From the NCBI RefSeq assembly GCF_014764705.1, contig NZ_JACXXG010000003.1, forward strand, positions 62,001 through 126,000: a stretch of DNA of 64,000 bases, written 5' to 3'. Of this stretch, positions 48,829-57,983 are shown piece after piece (within the stretch, counting starts at the first letter, position 1; each line of letters starts with the position of its first letter). Position numbers and translations under genes: made by a program. The notes below the pieces were generated by a model. That model was given only the letters and a program-made list of their open reading frames with translations, had not been told where the DNA came from and did not search any database. Source of the DNA: Stutzerimonas kunmingensis. Its GTDB lineage: Bacteria; Pseudomonadota; Gammaproteobacteria; Pseudomonadales; Pseudomonadaceae.

Positions 48829-48854
48829 CCGTTTCAGAAACGGGAGTATATAAT
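48829..48854 (+). promoter_or_regulatory. Promoter with a perfect 15-bp palindrome upstream of cytochrome c4
   Basis: TATAAT at 48849-48854 is preceded by CCGTTTCAGAAACGG (48829-48843), a perfect palindrome about one centre base that covers the -20 to -35 area. No good -35 hexamer is seen, so an activator or repressor may bind the palindrome. The transcript would have a leader of roughly 190 nt before cytochrome c4, containing the near-palindrome TGGCCTGATATCGGGCCA. Confidence 0.5.
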
Positions 48855-49052
48855 GCCGCAGTTTTTATGTGCGCTTTGGCCTGATATCGGGCCACGTGTG
48901 GTGTTCAGCCTGATCCGGACGCCGGTGCGGCGGTAGTTACCACCGCAATGCGGATGCCCAGCGTGCCACTATAACGAGCGTCGCCCCGGTTCGATGGCCG
49001 TGCGCGACCCGATGAATTCCTTTCAAACCCTTAGCCGTAGTTGGATTAGCTG

Positions 49053-49685
49053 ATGAACAAAGTACTCGTGAGTCTGCTGTTGACCCTTGGCATCACCGGT
49101 ATGGCCCACGCGGCTGGAGACGCCGAAGCTGGTCAGGGCAAAGTTGCAGTGTGTGGTGCGTGCCACGGTGTCGATGGCAACAGCCCGGCGCCGAATTTCC
49201 CGAAACTGGCTGGCCAGGGTGAGCGTTACCTGCTCAAGCAACTGCAGGACATCAAGGCTGGCAGCACACCGGGTGCCCCGGAAGGCGTAGGTCGCAAGGT
49301 GTTGGAAATGACCGGCATGCTGGACCCGCTGAGTGATCAGGATCTGGAAGACATCGCCGCCTACTTCTCAAGCCAGAAGGGCAGTGTTGGTTACGCCGAT
49401 CCGGCTCTGGCAAAGCAGGGCGAGAAACTGTTCCGTGGTGGCAAGCTCGATCAGGGCATGCCGGCGTGCACCGGTTGCCACGCACCCAACGGCGTCGGTA
49501 ACGACCTGGCTGGCTTCCCCAAGCTGGGTGGGCAGCACGCGGCGTACACCGCCAAGCAGCTGACCGACTTCCGCGAAGGCAATCGCACCAACGACGGCGA
49601 CACCATGATCATGCGTGGCGTCGCCGCCAAGCTGAGCAACAAGGACATCGAAGCGCTGTCCAGCTACATCCAGGGCCTGCACTGA
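49053..49685 (+). CDS. Cytochrome c4 (di-heme)
   Basis: 210 residues: signal peptide VLVSLLLTLGITGMAHA, then two homologous cytochrome c domains with heme motifs CGACH and CTGCH and axial Met residues in EMTGMLDP and DTMIMRGVA. The mature sequence, starting AGDAEAGQGKVAVCGACHG, is the Pseudomonas stutzeri cytochrome c4 known from crystal structures, as I recall. It carries electrons to terminal oxidases in the periplasm. A terminator follows. Confidence 0.97.
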   Translation: MNKVLVSLLLTLGITGMAHAAGDAEAGQGKVAVCGACHGVDGNSPAPNFPKLAGQGERYLLKQLQDIKAGSTPGAPEGVGRKVLEMTGMLDPLSDQDLEDIAAYFSSQKGSVGYADPALAKQGEKLFRGGKLDQGMPACTGCHAPNGVGNDLAGFPKLGGQHAAYTAKQLTDFREGNRTNDGDTMIMRGVAAKLSNKDIEALSSYIQGLH

Positions 49686-49706
49686 TAACAGCGGCAGGTT
49701 GAACAG

Positions 49707-49741
49707 AAGGGCGTCGGGGCCGTTGGCTCCGGCGCCCTTTT
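49707..49741 (+). terminator. Rho-independent terminator of cytochrome c4
   Basis: AAGGGCG-TCGGGGCC and GGCTCCGGCGCCCTTT form a long imperfect stem around GTT, followed by TTGCGTTTT. It lies 21 bases after the stop. Confidence 0.75.
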
Positions 49742-49867
49742 GCGTTTTCACGCCGGGCTACACAATCTTCGTCACGGCTTTAAACGCGCGGATGAAAAAC
49801 GCTGGCGAGTCCTGACGTTTTGCTGCAGCCTGTTGCGCCATCGGTCCGTCGTAAACAGGAGTATTTC

Positions 49868-50497
49868 ATGCGCAATTTCCTACTCACTGCCGTTTTTGCC
49901 GCTGCGAGCCTGTTCGGTGTCGCAGCCCAGGCAGCGGAGTTTCAGGCCGGCAAGGAATATGTCGAGCTGAGCAGCCCGGTCCCCGTTGCCGACCCGAGCA
50001 AGATCGAGGTGGTCGAGCTGTTCTGGTATGGCTGTCCGCACTGCTATCAGTTCGAACCGGTGATCAAGCCCTGGGCCGAACAGCTGCCGGATGACGTCCA
50101 GTTCAAGCGTATTCCGGCCATGTTCGGTGGCATCTGGAATGCGCATGGGCAGCTGTTCATCGCCCTGGAATCCATGGGTGTCGAGCCGAAGGTGCATGAC
50201 GCGGTGTTTGCCGCCTATCACCAGGAACGCAAGAAGCTCGCCACTCCCGAGGAAATGGCTGACTTCCTCGCCGGTCAGGGCATCGACAAGCAGGCGTTTC
50301 TCAAGGCCTACAACTCCTTTGGTGTACGTGGCCGGGTTGAGCAGGCGAAGAAGCTCGGCATGGCTTATCAGATCACCGGCGTACCGGTGATGATCGTCAA
50401 CGGCAAGTACCGCTTCGACCTCGGCTCGTCTGGCGGCCCGGAGCGTACGCTGCAGGTGGCGGACTTCCTCATCGAAAAAGAACGCGCAGCGCGGTAA
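49868..50497 (+). CDS. dsbA: Thiol:disulfide interchange protein DsbA
   Basis: 209 residues from the ATG at 49868, with ACAGGAG upstream. A signal peptide (LLTAVFAAASLFGVAAQA) is followed by a thioredoxin fold with active site CPHC in FWYGCPHCYQFEP, the inserted helical domain and the cis-Pro loop QITGVPVMIVNGKY. It oxidises cysteines of periplasmic proteins. It ends six bases before the EEP-family gene. Confidence 0.96.
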   Translation: MRNFLLTAVFAAASLFGVAAQAAEFQAGKEYVELSSPVPVADPSKIEVVELFWYGCPHCYQFEPVIKPWAEQLPDDVQFKRIPAMFGGIWNAHGQLFIALESMGVEPKVHDAVFAAYHQERKKLATPEEMADFLAGQGIDKQAFLKAYNSFGVRGRVEQAKKLGMAYQITGVPVMIVNGKYRFDLGSSGGPERTLQVADFLIEKERAAR

Positions 50498-50503
50498 CCC
50501 GCG

Positions 50504-51373
50504 ATGCTGCGCCGTTGGAGCGCTCCGCGCCTTGCCGGCCCAGGCAAGGCGCGCGTCAATTCGCAGTGCCTGGCCAGTAGCGGGCTGCCCGCCGATGGGC
50601 GGCTAAGGCTGCTTAGCTTCAACATCCAGGTTGGCATCAGCACCGAACGCTACCATCACTACCTGACGCGCAGCTGGCAGCATTTGCTGCCGCATCCCGG
50701 GCGCGCCAGCAACCTGCAGCGTATCGGCGAAGTACTGGGTAACTATGACCTGGTCGCCCTGCAGGAAGCCGACGGTGGCAGCCTGCGCTCCGGTTACGTC
50801 AATCAGGTCGAGCACCTCGCCCATCTGGGCGCCTTTCCCTACTGGTATCAGCAGCTCAATCGCAATCTCGGGCGTTTCGCCCAGCACAGCAACGGCGTCC
50901 TCAGCCGGCTCGAACCACAAGGCCTGGAAGATCACCCGCTGCCTGGCCCTTCGGGGCGCGGGGCGATTCTGTTGCGTTTCGGCGAGGGACCGGAGGCGCT
51001 GGTGGTGGTGATGATGCACCTGGCCCTGGGAGGCGGGGCGCGGACGCGCCAGCTGGCCTATATCCGCGAGCTGATTGGCGGCTATCGGCATCAGGTGTTG
51101 ATGGGCGACATGAATACCCACGCCAATGATCTGCTGGAAAATTCGCCGCTGCGCGATCTCGGCCTGCTCGCGCCGCAGATCGAAGCGACATTCCCGAGCT
51201 GGCGACCGCAACGCTGTCTGGACCATATTCTGCTAAGCCCGAGCCTGACGCTGGAGCGTGTCGATGTGCTGGCGCTGCCGATCTCCGACCATCTGCCGGT
51301 GGCAGTGGAGATCCGTTTGCCGGACTCGCTTCAGGCCGATTCCCTGCCGGTACAGGTACAAGAAACGAAATGA
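50504..51373 (+). CDS. Endonuclease/exonuclease/phosphatase family protein
   Basis: 289 residues without a signal peptide. The EEP metal-dependent phosphoesterase motifs are in order: LLSFNIQVGIS, LVALQEADGG, MGDMNTHAND, LDHILLSP and ISDHLPVAVEI. The fold is shared by DNase I, exonuclease III and lipid phosphatases; the substrate is not known. It lies between dsbA and a diguanylate cyclase, and its TGA overlaps the cyclase ATG (ATGA). Confidence 0.9.
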   Translation: MLRRWSAPRLAGPGKARVNSQCLASSGLPADGRLRLLSFNIQVGISTERYHHYLTRSWQHLLPHPGRASNLQRIGEVLGNYDLVALQEADGGSLRSGYVNQVEHLAHLGAFPYWYQQLNRNLGRFAQHSNGVLSRLEPQGLEDHPLPGPSGRGAILLRFGEGPEALVVVMMHLALGGGARTRQLAYIRELIGGYRHQVLMGDMNTHANDLLENSPLRDLGLLAPQIEATFPSWRPQRCLDHILLSPSLTLERVDVLALPISDHLPVAVEIRLPDSLQADSLPVQVQETK

Positions 51374-53193
51374 GCGAAGAAGTCGAACGCTGGAAGGAAA
51401 AGTATCTTCAGCTCGCCGAGCGGCAGGAGCAGCTCGAGGCGCGCTGGGAGCAGCGCGTCGATCTGCTGCGGCGCAGCCTGGTGCGTAGCAGCCTGGCGGT
51501 GGAGGGTGCCGATCCCGCGGTCGAGCGCTGCCTGCACGAAATGCGAGAGATCCTCCGGGACGGTGATCTGGATGAGGGGCTCAGCCAGCTGGTGCCGCGC
51601 CTGGAAAAGGCTGTGCTGGAATCCGAACGCCACCGCCAGGAACGGGCCGTTCGCCTGACCGAAGCTTTGCATCGGCTGGTCTCCCAGCTACTGGGCATGT
51701 CGGTGCCCGCGGAGCTGCGCAAGCCGCTCAAGCGATTTGCCAAGGAGCTGGACCAGCGTGCCGCCAGGCTGCGTGAGCTGCCGGTGCTGCTCGGCGAGCT
51801 GAGTGATCTGCAGGGCCAGGTGCTGGATCTGCAGGGGCTGGCGGCGCCGCAGCAGAGCGGTTTTCTGAAGCGCCTGTTTGGCGGGCGGGACATGCCGCTG
51901 GCGCCGCCTGCAGCCGAGCGGGATGAGGAAACCCCGCCGCCCGCCGCAGTCAATGAGGTCGACGCTGGCCCGGTAGTAGTGGAAGCGCTAGGGCTGCCCA
52001 AGCCTGCCGTTCAGGCTGCCCCGCTGCTCGAGGACATGCCGCTTGCCGAGACGCCGGCCGAGGCACCGGCCGCCGAAGAAGCGATCGCGGAAACCGAGGC
52101 GGAGCAGAACGCGGCTGCGTATGCCCTGCCGGATTCGCCGGAGCCCGCGTTCAGCGTCGTCGCGGAACGCGTGGAGGCGACCCTCGGCAGCCTGCTGGAC
52201 AGCCTTCATCTGCCGGAACAGCACCAGCCGCAACTGCAGACGCTGCGGGCGCGCATCCAGCACGGCTTGAACTGGTATGAGCTGGTGCCGGTGCTGGACG
52301 ATCTCGCGATGCTGATGATCGCCTTCAGCGACCAGGGCCAGCGGGATTTCGAAAACTACCTGCAAACGCTCAACGAGCGCCTGACTGCGATGCAGGAAAA
52401 TCTCCTCGCCGCGCACCAGGGGCATAACGAAGGACGCGACGCCGCTCAGGCGCTGGATGCGGAGTTGCGAGAACAGGTCGGCGGGTTGCAGGACAGCATG
52501 CGCCAGGCCAAGGATCTGACCAGCCTGAAGCAGGTGGTCGAGGCGCGCCTGGATGGCCTGCTGACCACGGTGGACACCTACCGGCAACAGCGTAGCGAGC
52601 AGGAACAGAAGCTCGGTGAGCGCTTGCAGCAGTTGGTCAGCCGGGTCGGCAGCCTCGAACAGGCAGCACGCGGCCTGCGCGGGCACCTGGAGGAGCAGCG
52701 TCAGAAAGCGCTGCAGGATCCGCTGACCGGCCTGCCCAACCGGGCGGCATGGAACGAGCGCCTGGAGCTCGAGTTCGCCCGCTGGCAACGTTACGGCGGC
52801 GACCTGCTGCTGGCCGTGCTGGACGTCGATCACTTCAAGCGGGTCAACGATGGCTACGGTCACCTGGCTGGTGATCGGGTGCTGAAGATCATTGGCACCG
52901 AGCTGCACAAGCGTCTGCGCAAGACCGATTTCATCGCCCGCTTCGGTGGCGAGGAATTCGTCGTGCTGCTGCCCAACACGCCCTACGAGGCAGGCCTGCA
53001 GCTGATGGAGTCGCTGCGTGAGTCGATCGGCAGCTGTCCGTTCCACTTCAAGGGCGAGCGCGTTGCCATTACGCTCTCGGCCGGCCTGACCGCGTTCAGC
53101 GAAGGTGACAGCACCGAGCGCGCTTTCGAGCGTGCCGACAGCGCGCTCTACCGGGCCAAGGATTCGGGGCGCAATCGCGTCGAGGCGGCCTGA
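51370..53193 (+). CDS. Diguanylate cyclase (GGDEF)
   Basis: 607 residues with no signal peptide or membrane segment. The N-terminal 430 residues are mainly helical/coiled coil (ERWKEKYLQLAERQEQLEARWEQRV by position) with a Pro/Ala/Glu-rich linker around residues 178-265. The C-terminal GGDEF domain (from about residue 450) has DPLTGLPNRAAWNERL, LDVDHFKRVNDGYGHLAGD, the active site GGEEF and an RxxD inhibition site (RKTD) five residues before it. It should make cyclic di-GMP under product inhibition. It matches the place of the P. aeruginosa dgcH gene, from memory. Confidence 0.93.
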   Translation: MSEEVERWKEKYLQLAERQEQLEARWEQRVDLLRRSLVRSSLAVEGADPAVERCLHEMREILRDGDLDEGLSQLVPRLEKAVLESERHRQERAVRLTEALHRLVSQLLGMSVPAELRKPLKRFAKELDQRAARLRELPVLLGELSDLQGQVLDLQGLAAPQQSGFLKRLFGGRDMPLAPPAAERDEETPPPAAVNEVDAGPVVVEALGLPKPAVQAAPLLEDMPLAETPAEAPAAEEAIAETEAEQNAAAYALPDSPEPAFSVVAERVEATLGSLLDSLHLPEQHQPQLQTLRARIQHGLNWYELVPVLDDLAMLMIAFSDQGQRDFENYLQTLNERLTAMQENLLAAHQGHNEGRDAAQALDAELREQVGGLQDSMRQAKDLTSLKQVVEARLDGLLTTVDTYRQQRSEQEQKLGERLQQLVSRVGSLEQAARGLRGHLEEQRQKALQDPLTGLPNRAAWNERLELEFARWQRYGGDLLLAVLDVDHFKRVNDGYGHLAGDRVLKIIGTELHKRLRKTDFIARFGGEEFVVLLPNTPYEAGLQLMESLRESIGSCPFHFKGERVAITLSAGLTAFSEGDSTERAFERADSALYRAKDSGRNRVEAA

Positions 53194-53323
53194 CCGGCTG
53201 CCCTGGCCCGGTCCCGATCGGCCGGTATAATCACGCCCCTCACCGCACCGACATGAGCGGAGCCCCGCGCAACGGGCTGCTGCTCATCTGCGTCATTTCG
53301 CCGTCGACACAGAGGTCGTCCCG

Positions 53324-54112
53324 ATGAAAACCATCCCCGCCGTCCTGATGCTCCTGCTGCTGGCCGGTTGCGCCAGTGGTCCGCGCATCGATACCAGCTA
53401 CAGCTCGACCGGCCACGACAGCCGCGCCCAGTTCATCATCCTGCATTACACCTCGACCGACCTGCCCCGTTCGCTGCAGCTGCTCAGCGGCCGCGACGTC
53501 AGCAGCCACTACCTGATCGGCGAATCGCCGGCGACCATCTACCGCCTGGTGGATGAAAACCGCCGCGCCTGGCATGCCGGCGAGAGTGAGTGGAACGGGC
53601 GCACCTGGCTCAACGCCACATCGATCGGCATCGAGCTGGTCAACCGCGGCTACGTGGAAAGCGCCGACGGGCGCCGGCTCTGGTATCCGTACTCTGAGGA
53701 GCAGATTGACGCGCTGGTGGTGTTGCTCAAGGACATCATGGCGCGGCACGATCTCAAGCCGGGCGCCATCATCGGCCACAGCGACATCGCTCCGCAGCGC
53801 AAGGTCGATCCGGGGCCGCTGTTCCCCTGGAAACGCCTGGCCGAGGAGGGGCTGCTGCCCTGGCCCGATGCCGATGCGGTGGCGGCCGAGCGGATGCGTT
53901 ATGCATCGGCCGGGCTGCCGACGATCACTTGGTTCCAGGATGCATTGGCGGCGCAGGGTTACCGGGTGCCGCGCCACGGCCATCTGGACGACGAGACGCG
54001 CAACGTGATCGCTGCGTTCCAGATGAAATACCGCCCGGCTCGCTTCGACGGCGAACCCGATGCCGAGACCGCCGCGATGCTGCAGGTGCTCGGTAACCAG
54101 GCGGGGCGCTGA
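53324..54112 (+). CDS. N-acetylmuramoyl-L-alanine amidase, AmpDh2/AmiD type lipoprotein
   Basis: 262 residues. The signal ends in a lipobox (LLLAGC), so the protein is an outer-membrane or periplasmic lipoprotein. The amidase_2 domain has the zinc residues in FIILHYTST, RAWHAGESEW and IIGHSDIAPQRKVDPG, and a C-terminal peptidoglycan-binding helix domain (QDALAAQGYRVPRHGHLDDETRNVIAAFQMKYRP by position). It cleaves anhydro-muropeptides, feeding the AmpR beta-lactamase signal in relatives. A TATAAT lies at 53226-53231. Confidence 0.92.
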   Translation: MKTIPAVLMLLLLAGCASGPRIDTSYSSTGHDSRAQFIILHYTSTDLPRSLQLLSGRDVSSHYLIGESPATIYRLVDENRRAWHAGESEWNGRTWLNATSIGIELVNRGYVESADGRRLWYPYSEEQIDALVVLLKDIMARHDLKPGAIIGHSDIAPQRKVDPGPLFPWKRLAEEGLLPWPDADAVAAERMRYASAGLPTITWFQDALAAQGYRVPRHGHLDDETRNVIAAFQMKYRPARFDGEPDAETAAMLQVLGNQAGR

Positions 54113-54113
54113 C

Positions 54114-54518
54114 TCAGTAGCGGGTGGTGCCGATCAGTCTCGAGTCGGCCAGCGCGGCGCTACGGTGCTCGGCTGCAGCCTGATAGTCGCTGTCGCCGAT
54201 CATCGCCAGGAAGGCTTCCTTGGATGGATAGCTGACCAGCATTATGTCGTCCCACTGCTCGTCCGGCGGGGCGATCAGCGCGGCATGGGCCTTGGTCCTG
54301 ACTTCCACCGCGCCACCGCTGGCCTGCACCTTGGGCAGTGCCACGCGGCTGTAGCGGGCGTAGGCCTCGCGACCACTGCACGGACTGTGCTGACTACCTG
54401 GCGGATAGGTCGCCTGGTCGTTATAGCGCAGCAGGTTGAGCATCAGGATCGGCACGCCCGAAGGCATCGACGCCGCTAAGTCGGCGAGCTGTTCGGGGCT
54501 GGGGTTCAGGCTCGGCAT
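54114..54518 (-). CDS. DUF1330 family protein
   Basis: 134 residues with the ferredoxin-like dimeric alpha-beta barrel pattern: PILMLNLLRY, REAYARYSRVALPKVQASGGAVEVRTKAH by position, WDDIMLVSYPSKEAFLAMIGDSDYQAAAEHRSAAL by position. DUF1330 proteins are uncharacterised; the fold resembles EthD and NIPSNAP proteins. It is convergent with the amidase gene (one base between stops) and lies 21 bases after kinB on the same strand. Confidence 0.85.
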   Translation of the reverse strand: MPSLNPSPEQLADLAASMPSGVPILMLNLLRYNDQATYPPGSQHSPCSGREAYARYSRVALPKVQASGGAVEVRTKAHAALIAPPDEQWDDIMLVSYPSKEAFLAMIGDSDYQAAAEHRSAALADSRLIGTTRY

Positions 54519-54539
54519 GTGGCCTCCTCGATGGCGCTG

Positions 54540-56327
54540 TCAGATCGGCAGCGCAACGTAGAAGATGGTGCCGTGGCCGATCCGTGAATGCACGCCGATA
54601 CGCCCACCATGCAGCTGAGCGATTTCCTTGCATAAGGCAAGGCCCAGTCCGGCACCGCCACGGCGGCGACCGATCTGCACGAACGGCTCGAAGATGCGCG
54701 CCTGCTGGCTGTAGGGAATGCCTTCGCCGTTGTCCTCGACGCTGAGGATCATCCGCTCGCCGTGGTGCCGCGCCAGCAGCCGAACCTCGCCGCCCTTGGG
54801 CGTGTGGCGCAGGGCATTGCTCAGCAGGTTGTCCATCACCCGCTCGATCTGCTGGCGGTCGAGCATCAGCGTCGGCAGCGGCTGCTGCAACTCCAGCTTG
54901 AGCTGAACCTCCTGTTCGGCGGCGTTGACCTCGAAGCGTTGACGCGCGGCCTCGAGCAGTTCGGGGATGTGGCACTGCTCCAGCTCCAGCTTCTGCTGGC
55001 CACTCTGATAGCGCGAGAAGTTGAGCAGGTCATTGATCAGCCGGACCAGTCGCTGCATTTCCTCGTGTACGGTGTCGAACAGGTCTGACTCGCGGCTGCC
55101 GGCCGGGTAGCGCAGGCGTTCGCGCAGCAGGCTGAAGGCCATCTGCATGCCGGTGACTGGCGTGCGCAGCTCATGGGAGGCCCGCAGCACGAACTCGTTG
55201 CGCACCCGCTCGAAGGTGCGCTGATCGGTGACATCGTGCAGCACCATGACCGCACCGCTGATGCTGCCGTCGTGGTGGCTCACCGGGCTGATGCGCCAGG
55301 CCAGCAGGCGGCGTTCGCCGTCCGCCTCAATGATCAGGTCTTCGGGTGGGTCGGACAGTGGTTTGTCGTCCAGCACCTGCCGCGCGGCATTGTCCAGGTC
55401 CGGGTAGCCGAGCGCTTCGCCGAGGGTCGAGCCGAGGTGCTCGTTCTCCCAGGCCAGCTGCCGCTGGGCGACCGGGTTGGCGTGCTCCAGTCGACCGTCG
55501 CGGTCGACGATCAGCAGGCCGTCGTCGATGCTATCGAGCAGTGCCTGCAGACGCTGCTGGCCGTTGACCAGCGCCTCCACGTTGGTCTGCTTGAACTCGT
55601 GCAGCGCCTGAGCCATCAGGCCGAAGCGGCGGCTCAGCGAGGACAGCTCCGCGATGTGCGGCGTCGGCAGGGAAATGTTGAAGTCGCCGCGGCCGATCTG
55701 GTCGGCGGCGGCGGACAGCCGTTCGATCGGTTCGCCGAAGCGGCGGGCGAAGCTGTGCGCGGTGATGAAGCCGATCAGCAGTACCGCGATCGCCGTCAGG
55801 CCCAGCAGGCCGGCGAGCAGCGACGCCCGGTCACGGCTGCGCAGCTCGGTGTCGCGGATCTTGTCGTACGCCGTGCGCTGCATGTCGGTCATCAGGCTGC
55901 GCACCTGATTGAAGGCCTGGCTGAGCGGATTGTCTTCCAGCAGCGTCAGGTTCTGGTTGCGGGCGGCATCGACCTGCTGCAGGAAGCTGGCGTAGGCGCT
56001 GGCGACGGCCTGGAATGCCTGCCGATCGGTCTCGTCGCTGGCTTCGGCGATGCCGCGTTCGAGCGTCTGCTGAAACGATTGGCTCAGCGGTTCCAGCGCT
56101 TCACTGCGACCGCTGTCGGTGAGCATCACGATCAGGTGGTTGCCCAGCGTCTGCCGCAGCTGCTGGTTGATCTCGATGATGGCGAAGTTGTTGCGGATCA
56201 GCTGTTCCTGGCTCTTGGCCATCTGCATGACGCTGACCAGCGCCAGCAGCAGGCCCAGCAGCGCAACCGTCATCAGCGCGGAGAAGCCGAGAAACAGGCG
56301 GGTCCGCAGCTTCATCTGGAGTTTCAT
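54540..56327 (-). CDS. kinB: Sensor histidine kinase KinB
   Basis: 595 residues with two membrane helices (about 12-34 and 165-190) bounding a periplasmic sensor, then HAMP, a PAS domain (ALLDSIDDGLLIVDRDGRLEHANP by position), HisKA with the phospho-His in RASHELRTPVTG, and HATPase_c motifs DNLLSNALRHT, DNGEGIPY and GGAGLGLAL. KinB is the partner of AlgB in Pseudomonas and controls alginate and virulence genes. Its ATG overlaps the algB stop (ATGA). Confidence 0.95.
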   Translation of the reverse strand: MKLQMKLRTRLFLGFSALMTVALLGLLLALVSVMQMAKSQEQLIRNNFAIIEINQQLRQTLGNHLIVMLTDSGRSEALEPLSQSFQQTLERGIAEASDETDRQAFQAVASAYASFLQQVDAARNQNLTLLEDNPLSQAFNQVRSLMTDMQRTAYDKIRDTELRSRDRASLLAGLLGLTAIAVLLIGFITAHSFARRFGEPIERLSAAADQIGRGDFNISLPTPHIAELSSLSRRFGLMAQALHEFKQTNVEALVNGQQRLQALLDSIDDGLLIVDRDGRLEHANPVAQRQLAWENEHLGSTLGEALGYPDLDNAARQVLDDKPLSDPPEDLIIEADGERRLLAWRISPVSHHDGSISGAVMVLHDVTDQRTFERVRNEFVLRASHELRTPVTGMQMAFSLLRERLRYPAGSRESDLFDTVHEEMQRLVRLINDLLNFSRYQSGQQKLELEQCHIPELLEAARQRFEVNAAEQEVQLKLELQQPLPTLMLDRQQIERVMDNLLSNALRHTPKGGEVRLLARHHGERMILSVEDNGEGIPYSQQARIFEPFVQIGRRRGGAGLGLALCKEIAQLHGGRIGVHSRIGHGTIFYVALPI

Positions 56328-57670
56328 AGGCCGTACTGCTTGCGTTTTCGGTAGAGGGTCGAGGCGTCGATACCCAGGATGCGCGCGGCCTGATCGAGAG
56401 TATCGCTGGTGCTCAACACGCCGGCGATATGCGCTTTCTCCAGCGCCTCCAGGCTGAGCGGCTCACCGATGCGTGGCGCGTTGCTGCCTACCTGTTCGCC
56501 CAGCCCGAGGTGGCTGACCTCGATCATCTGCTGCGGGCAAATGATGCTCGCCCGTTCCACCACGTTGCGCAGTTCACGCACGTTGCCCGGCCAGCGGTAG
56601 GTCTTCAGTGCGGCAACCGCTGCATCGCTGAAACCGCGCGCAGGGCGGCCATAGTTCTTCACGAACGAGGCAAGGAAGCGTTCGGCCAGGGTCAGCACGT
56701 CCTCGGGACGCTCGCGCATGGGCGGCAGGTTGAGGGTGATGACATTGAGGCGATACAGCAGGTCCTCGCGGAACTTGCCCTCGCGCACCATTTCTTCGAG
56801 GTTCAGGTTGGTCGCCGCGAGGATGCGCACATCGGCGCGGCGGGTGACCGGGTCGCCGACCCGCTCGTACTCCTTGTCCTGGATGAAGCGCAGCAGCTTG
56901 GGTTGCAGCGCCAGCGGGAAGTCACCGATCTCGTCGAGGAACAGCGTGCCGCCGTCGGCCTGGTTGACCCGGCCCAGCGTGCTCTCCGTCGCGCCGGTGA
57001 AGGCGCCGCGGTTGTGCCCGAACAGCTCGCTTTCCATCAGGTCGGCGGACAGCGACGGGCAGTTGATGGTGACGAAGGCCTTCTTCGAGCGCCGGCTCCA
57101 GGTGTGGATGGCACGCGCCAGTTCGCCCTTGCCGGTACCCGATTCGCCAAGGATGAGAATGTTGGCGTCGGTGTCTGCCACCTGCCGCGCGGTTTCCAGC
57201 ACGGCCATCATCGCCGGGCTGTGCGAGCCGAGGGCGTCGCTGCGTTGCTTCATCTCGCCTTCCAGCGCTTCCAGTCGGGCCGCCATCTGGCGGACTTCCA
57301 GCTGCTTGGCGGCGGACAGGCGAAGCTGTTCCGGGCTGCATGGCTTGAGCAGGTAATCCGCGGCGCCGGCCTGCATGGCGTCCACGGCGGTGTCCACGGC
57401 CGAATGGGCGGTGACGATCACCACGCGCATCCAGGGCGCGAGCAGGCGCATCTGCTGCAGCACGTCCAGGCCATTGTCTTCGCCAAGTCTCAGGTCGAGG
57501 AAGCACAGGTCGAACACCTGACGCTGCAGAATGGCCTCGGCCTGTGCCGCACTGGCCGCTGTCATGACCGTGTAGCCGCGGTCCTCCAGGCAGTAACGGA
57601 AGGTGCGCAGGATCGCCGCTTCGTCATCCACCAGGAGGATGCGTCCGCCGTTGTCCGTCGTTTGGTCCAT
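56324..57670 (-). CDS. algB: NtrC-family response regulator AlgB
   Basis: 448 residues. The receiver domain has the phospho-Asp in FLDLRLGEDNG and Lys in YLLKPCSP. The AAA+ domain has Walker A GESGTGKGELA, the sigma54-contacting loop GAFTGA and Walker B GGTLFLDEIGD, and the C-terminal Fis-type HTH is LDQAARILGIDASTLYRKRKQYG. Family members activate RpoN promoters; in P. aeruginosa AlgB is unusual in working on some targets without phosphorylation or RpoN. It is divergent from a sigma54-driven gene at 57984. Confidence 0.95.
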   Translation of the reverse strand: MDQTTDNGGRILLVDDEAAILRTFRYCLEDRGYTVMTAASAAQAEAILQRQVFDLCFLDLRLGEDNGLDVLQQMRLLAPWMRVVIVTAHSAVDTAVDAMQAGAADYLLKPCSPEQLRLSAAKQLEVRQMAARLEALEGEMKQRSDALGSHSPAMMAVLETARQVADTDANILILGESGTGKGELARAIHTWSRRSKKAFVTINCPSLSADLMESELFGHNRGAFTGATESTLGRVNQADGGTLFLDEIGDFPLALQPKLLRFIQDKEYERVGDPVTRRADVRILAATNLNLEEMVREGKFREDLLYRLNVITLNLPPMRERPEDVLTLAERFLASFVKNYGRPARGFSDAAVAALKTYRWPGNVRELRNVVERASIICPQQMIEVSHLGLGEQVGSNAPRIGEPLSLEALEKAHIAGVLSTSDTLDQAARILGIDASTLYRKRKQYGL

Positions 57671-57852
57671 GGATGCTCCCCATCAAAAGGCGAATCGGTC
57701 GCTGAAAAATGCTTCGGATTATGGTGTGTCGGGCACCTGGCGGCGCCGTTGCGTTGCTGGCGAGACCTTAGTCTATGAAAAGTCTTGCAAGTTGCACGGT
57801 ATTGGCAAGGCTTTCCTGCATGCTGCACTCCGACGCCTTCAGTGGCGTCGCC

Positions 57853-57865
57853 CAAGTGGCTGATT
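57853..57865 (+). promoter_or_regulatory. Candidate IHF site
   Basis: CAAGTGGCTGATT matches YAANNNNTTGATW with one mismatch and ends 29 bases before the GG of the sigma54 promoter. The same layout is found at 58490-58502. Confidence 0.5.
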
Positions 57866-57892
57866 TGGTTACCGCTGGCGCTTGCGCCAGCC

Positions 57893-57908
57893 TGGCATGC
57901 GGCTTGCG
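57893..57908 (+). promoter_or_regulatory. Sigma54 promoter of the DUF2383 gene
   Basis: TGGCATGCGGCTTGCG has GG and GC ten bases apart and matches TGGCACGN4TTGCA at nearly every position. The start of transcription would be near 57919, 65 bases before the gene. Confidence 0.8.
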
Positions 57909-57983
57909 ACCCTGATGAAAGGGGCGTCACTTCCCGCCGAGCGGGCGTGTGGCGTATCTGTCGCAATCCATGCAGGAGGTGTC

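Larger units (their letters stand above)
57671..57983. other. Divergent gap between algB and the DUF2383 gene
   Basis: 312 bases without a coding region. It holds the plus-strand sigma54 promoter at 57893-57908, the near-IHF site at 57853-57865 and a GC-rich palindrome GACGCCTTCAGTGGCGTC near 57832-57849. The inverted TTGC/GCAA motifs at 57785-57793 and 57804-57810 could be activator sites. No clear algB promoter is visible on the minus strand. Confidence 0.5.

Noticed and set aside
48853..48936. Short frame starting at the ATG inside TATAATG
   Set aside because: No ribosome-binding site, its start would be upstream of the transcript start, and the peptide has no features.
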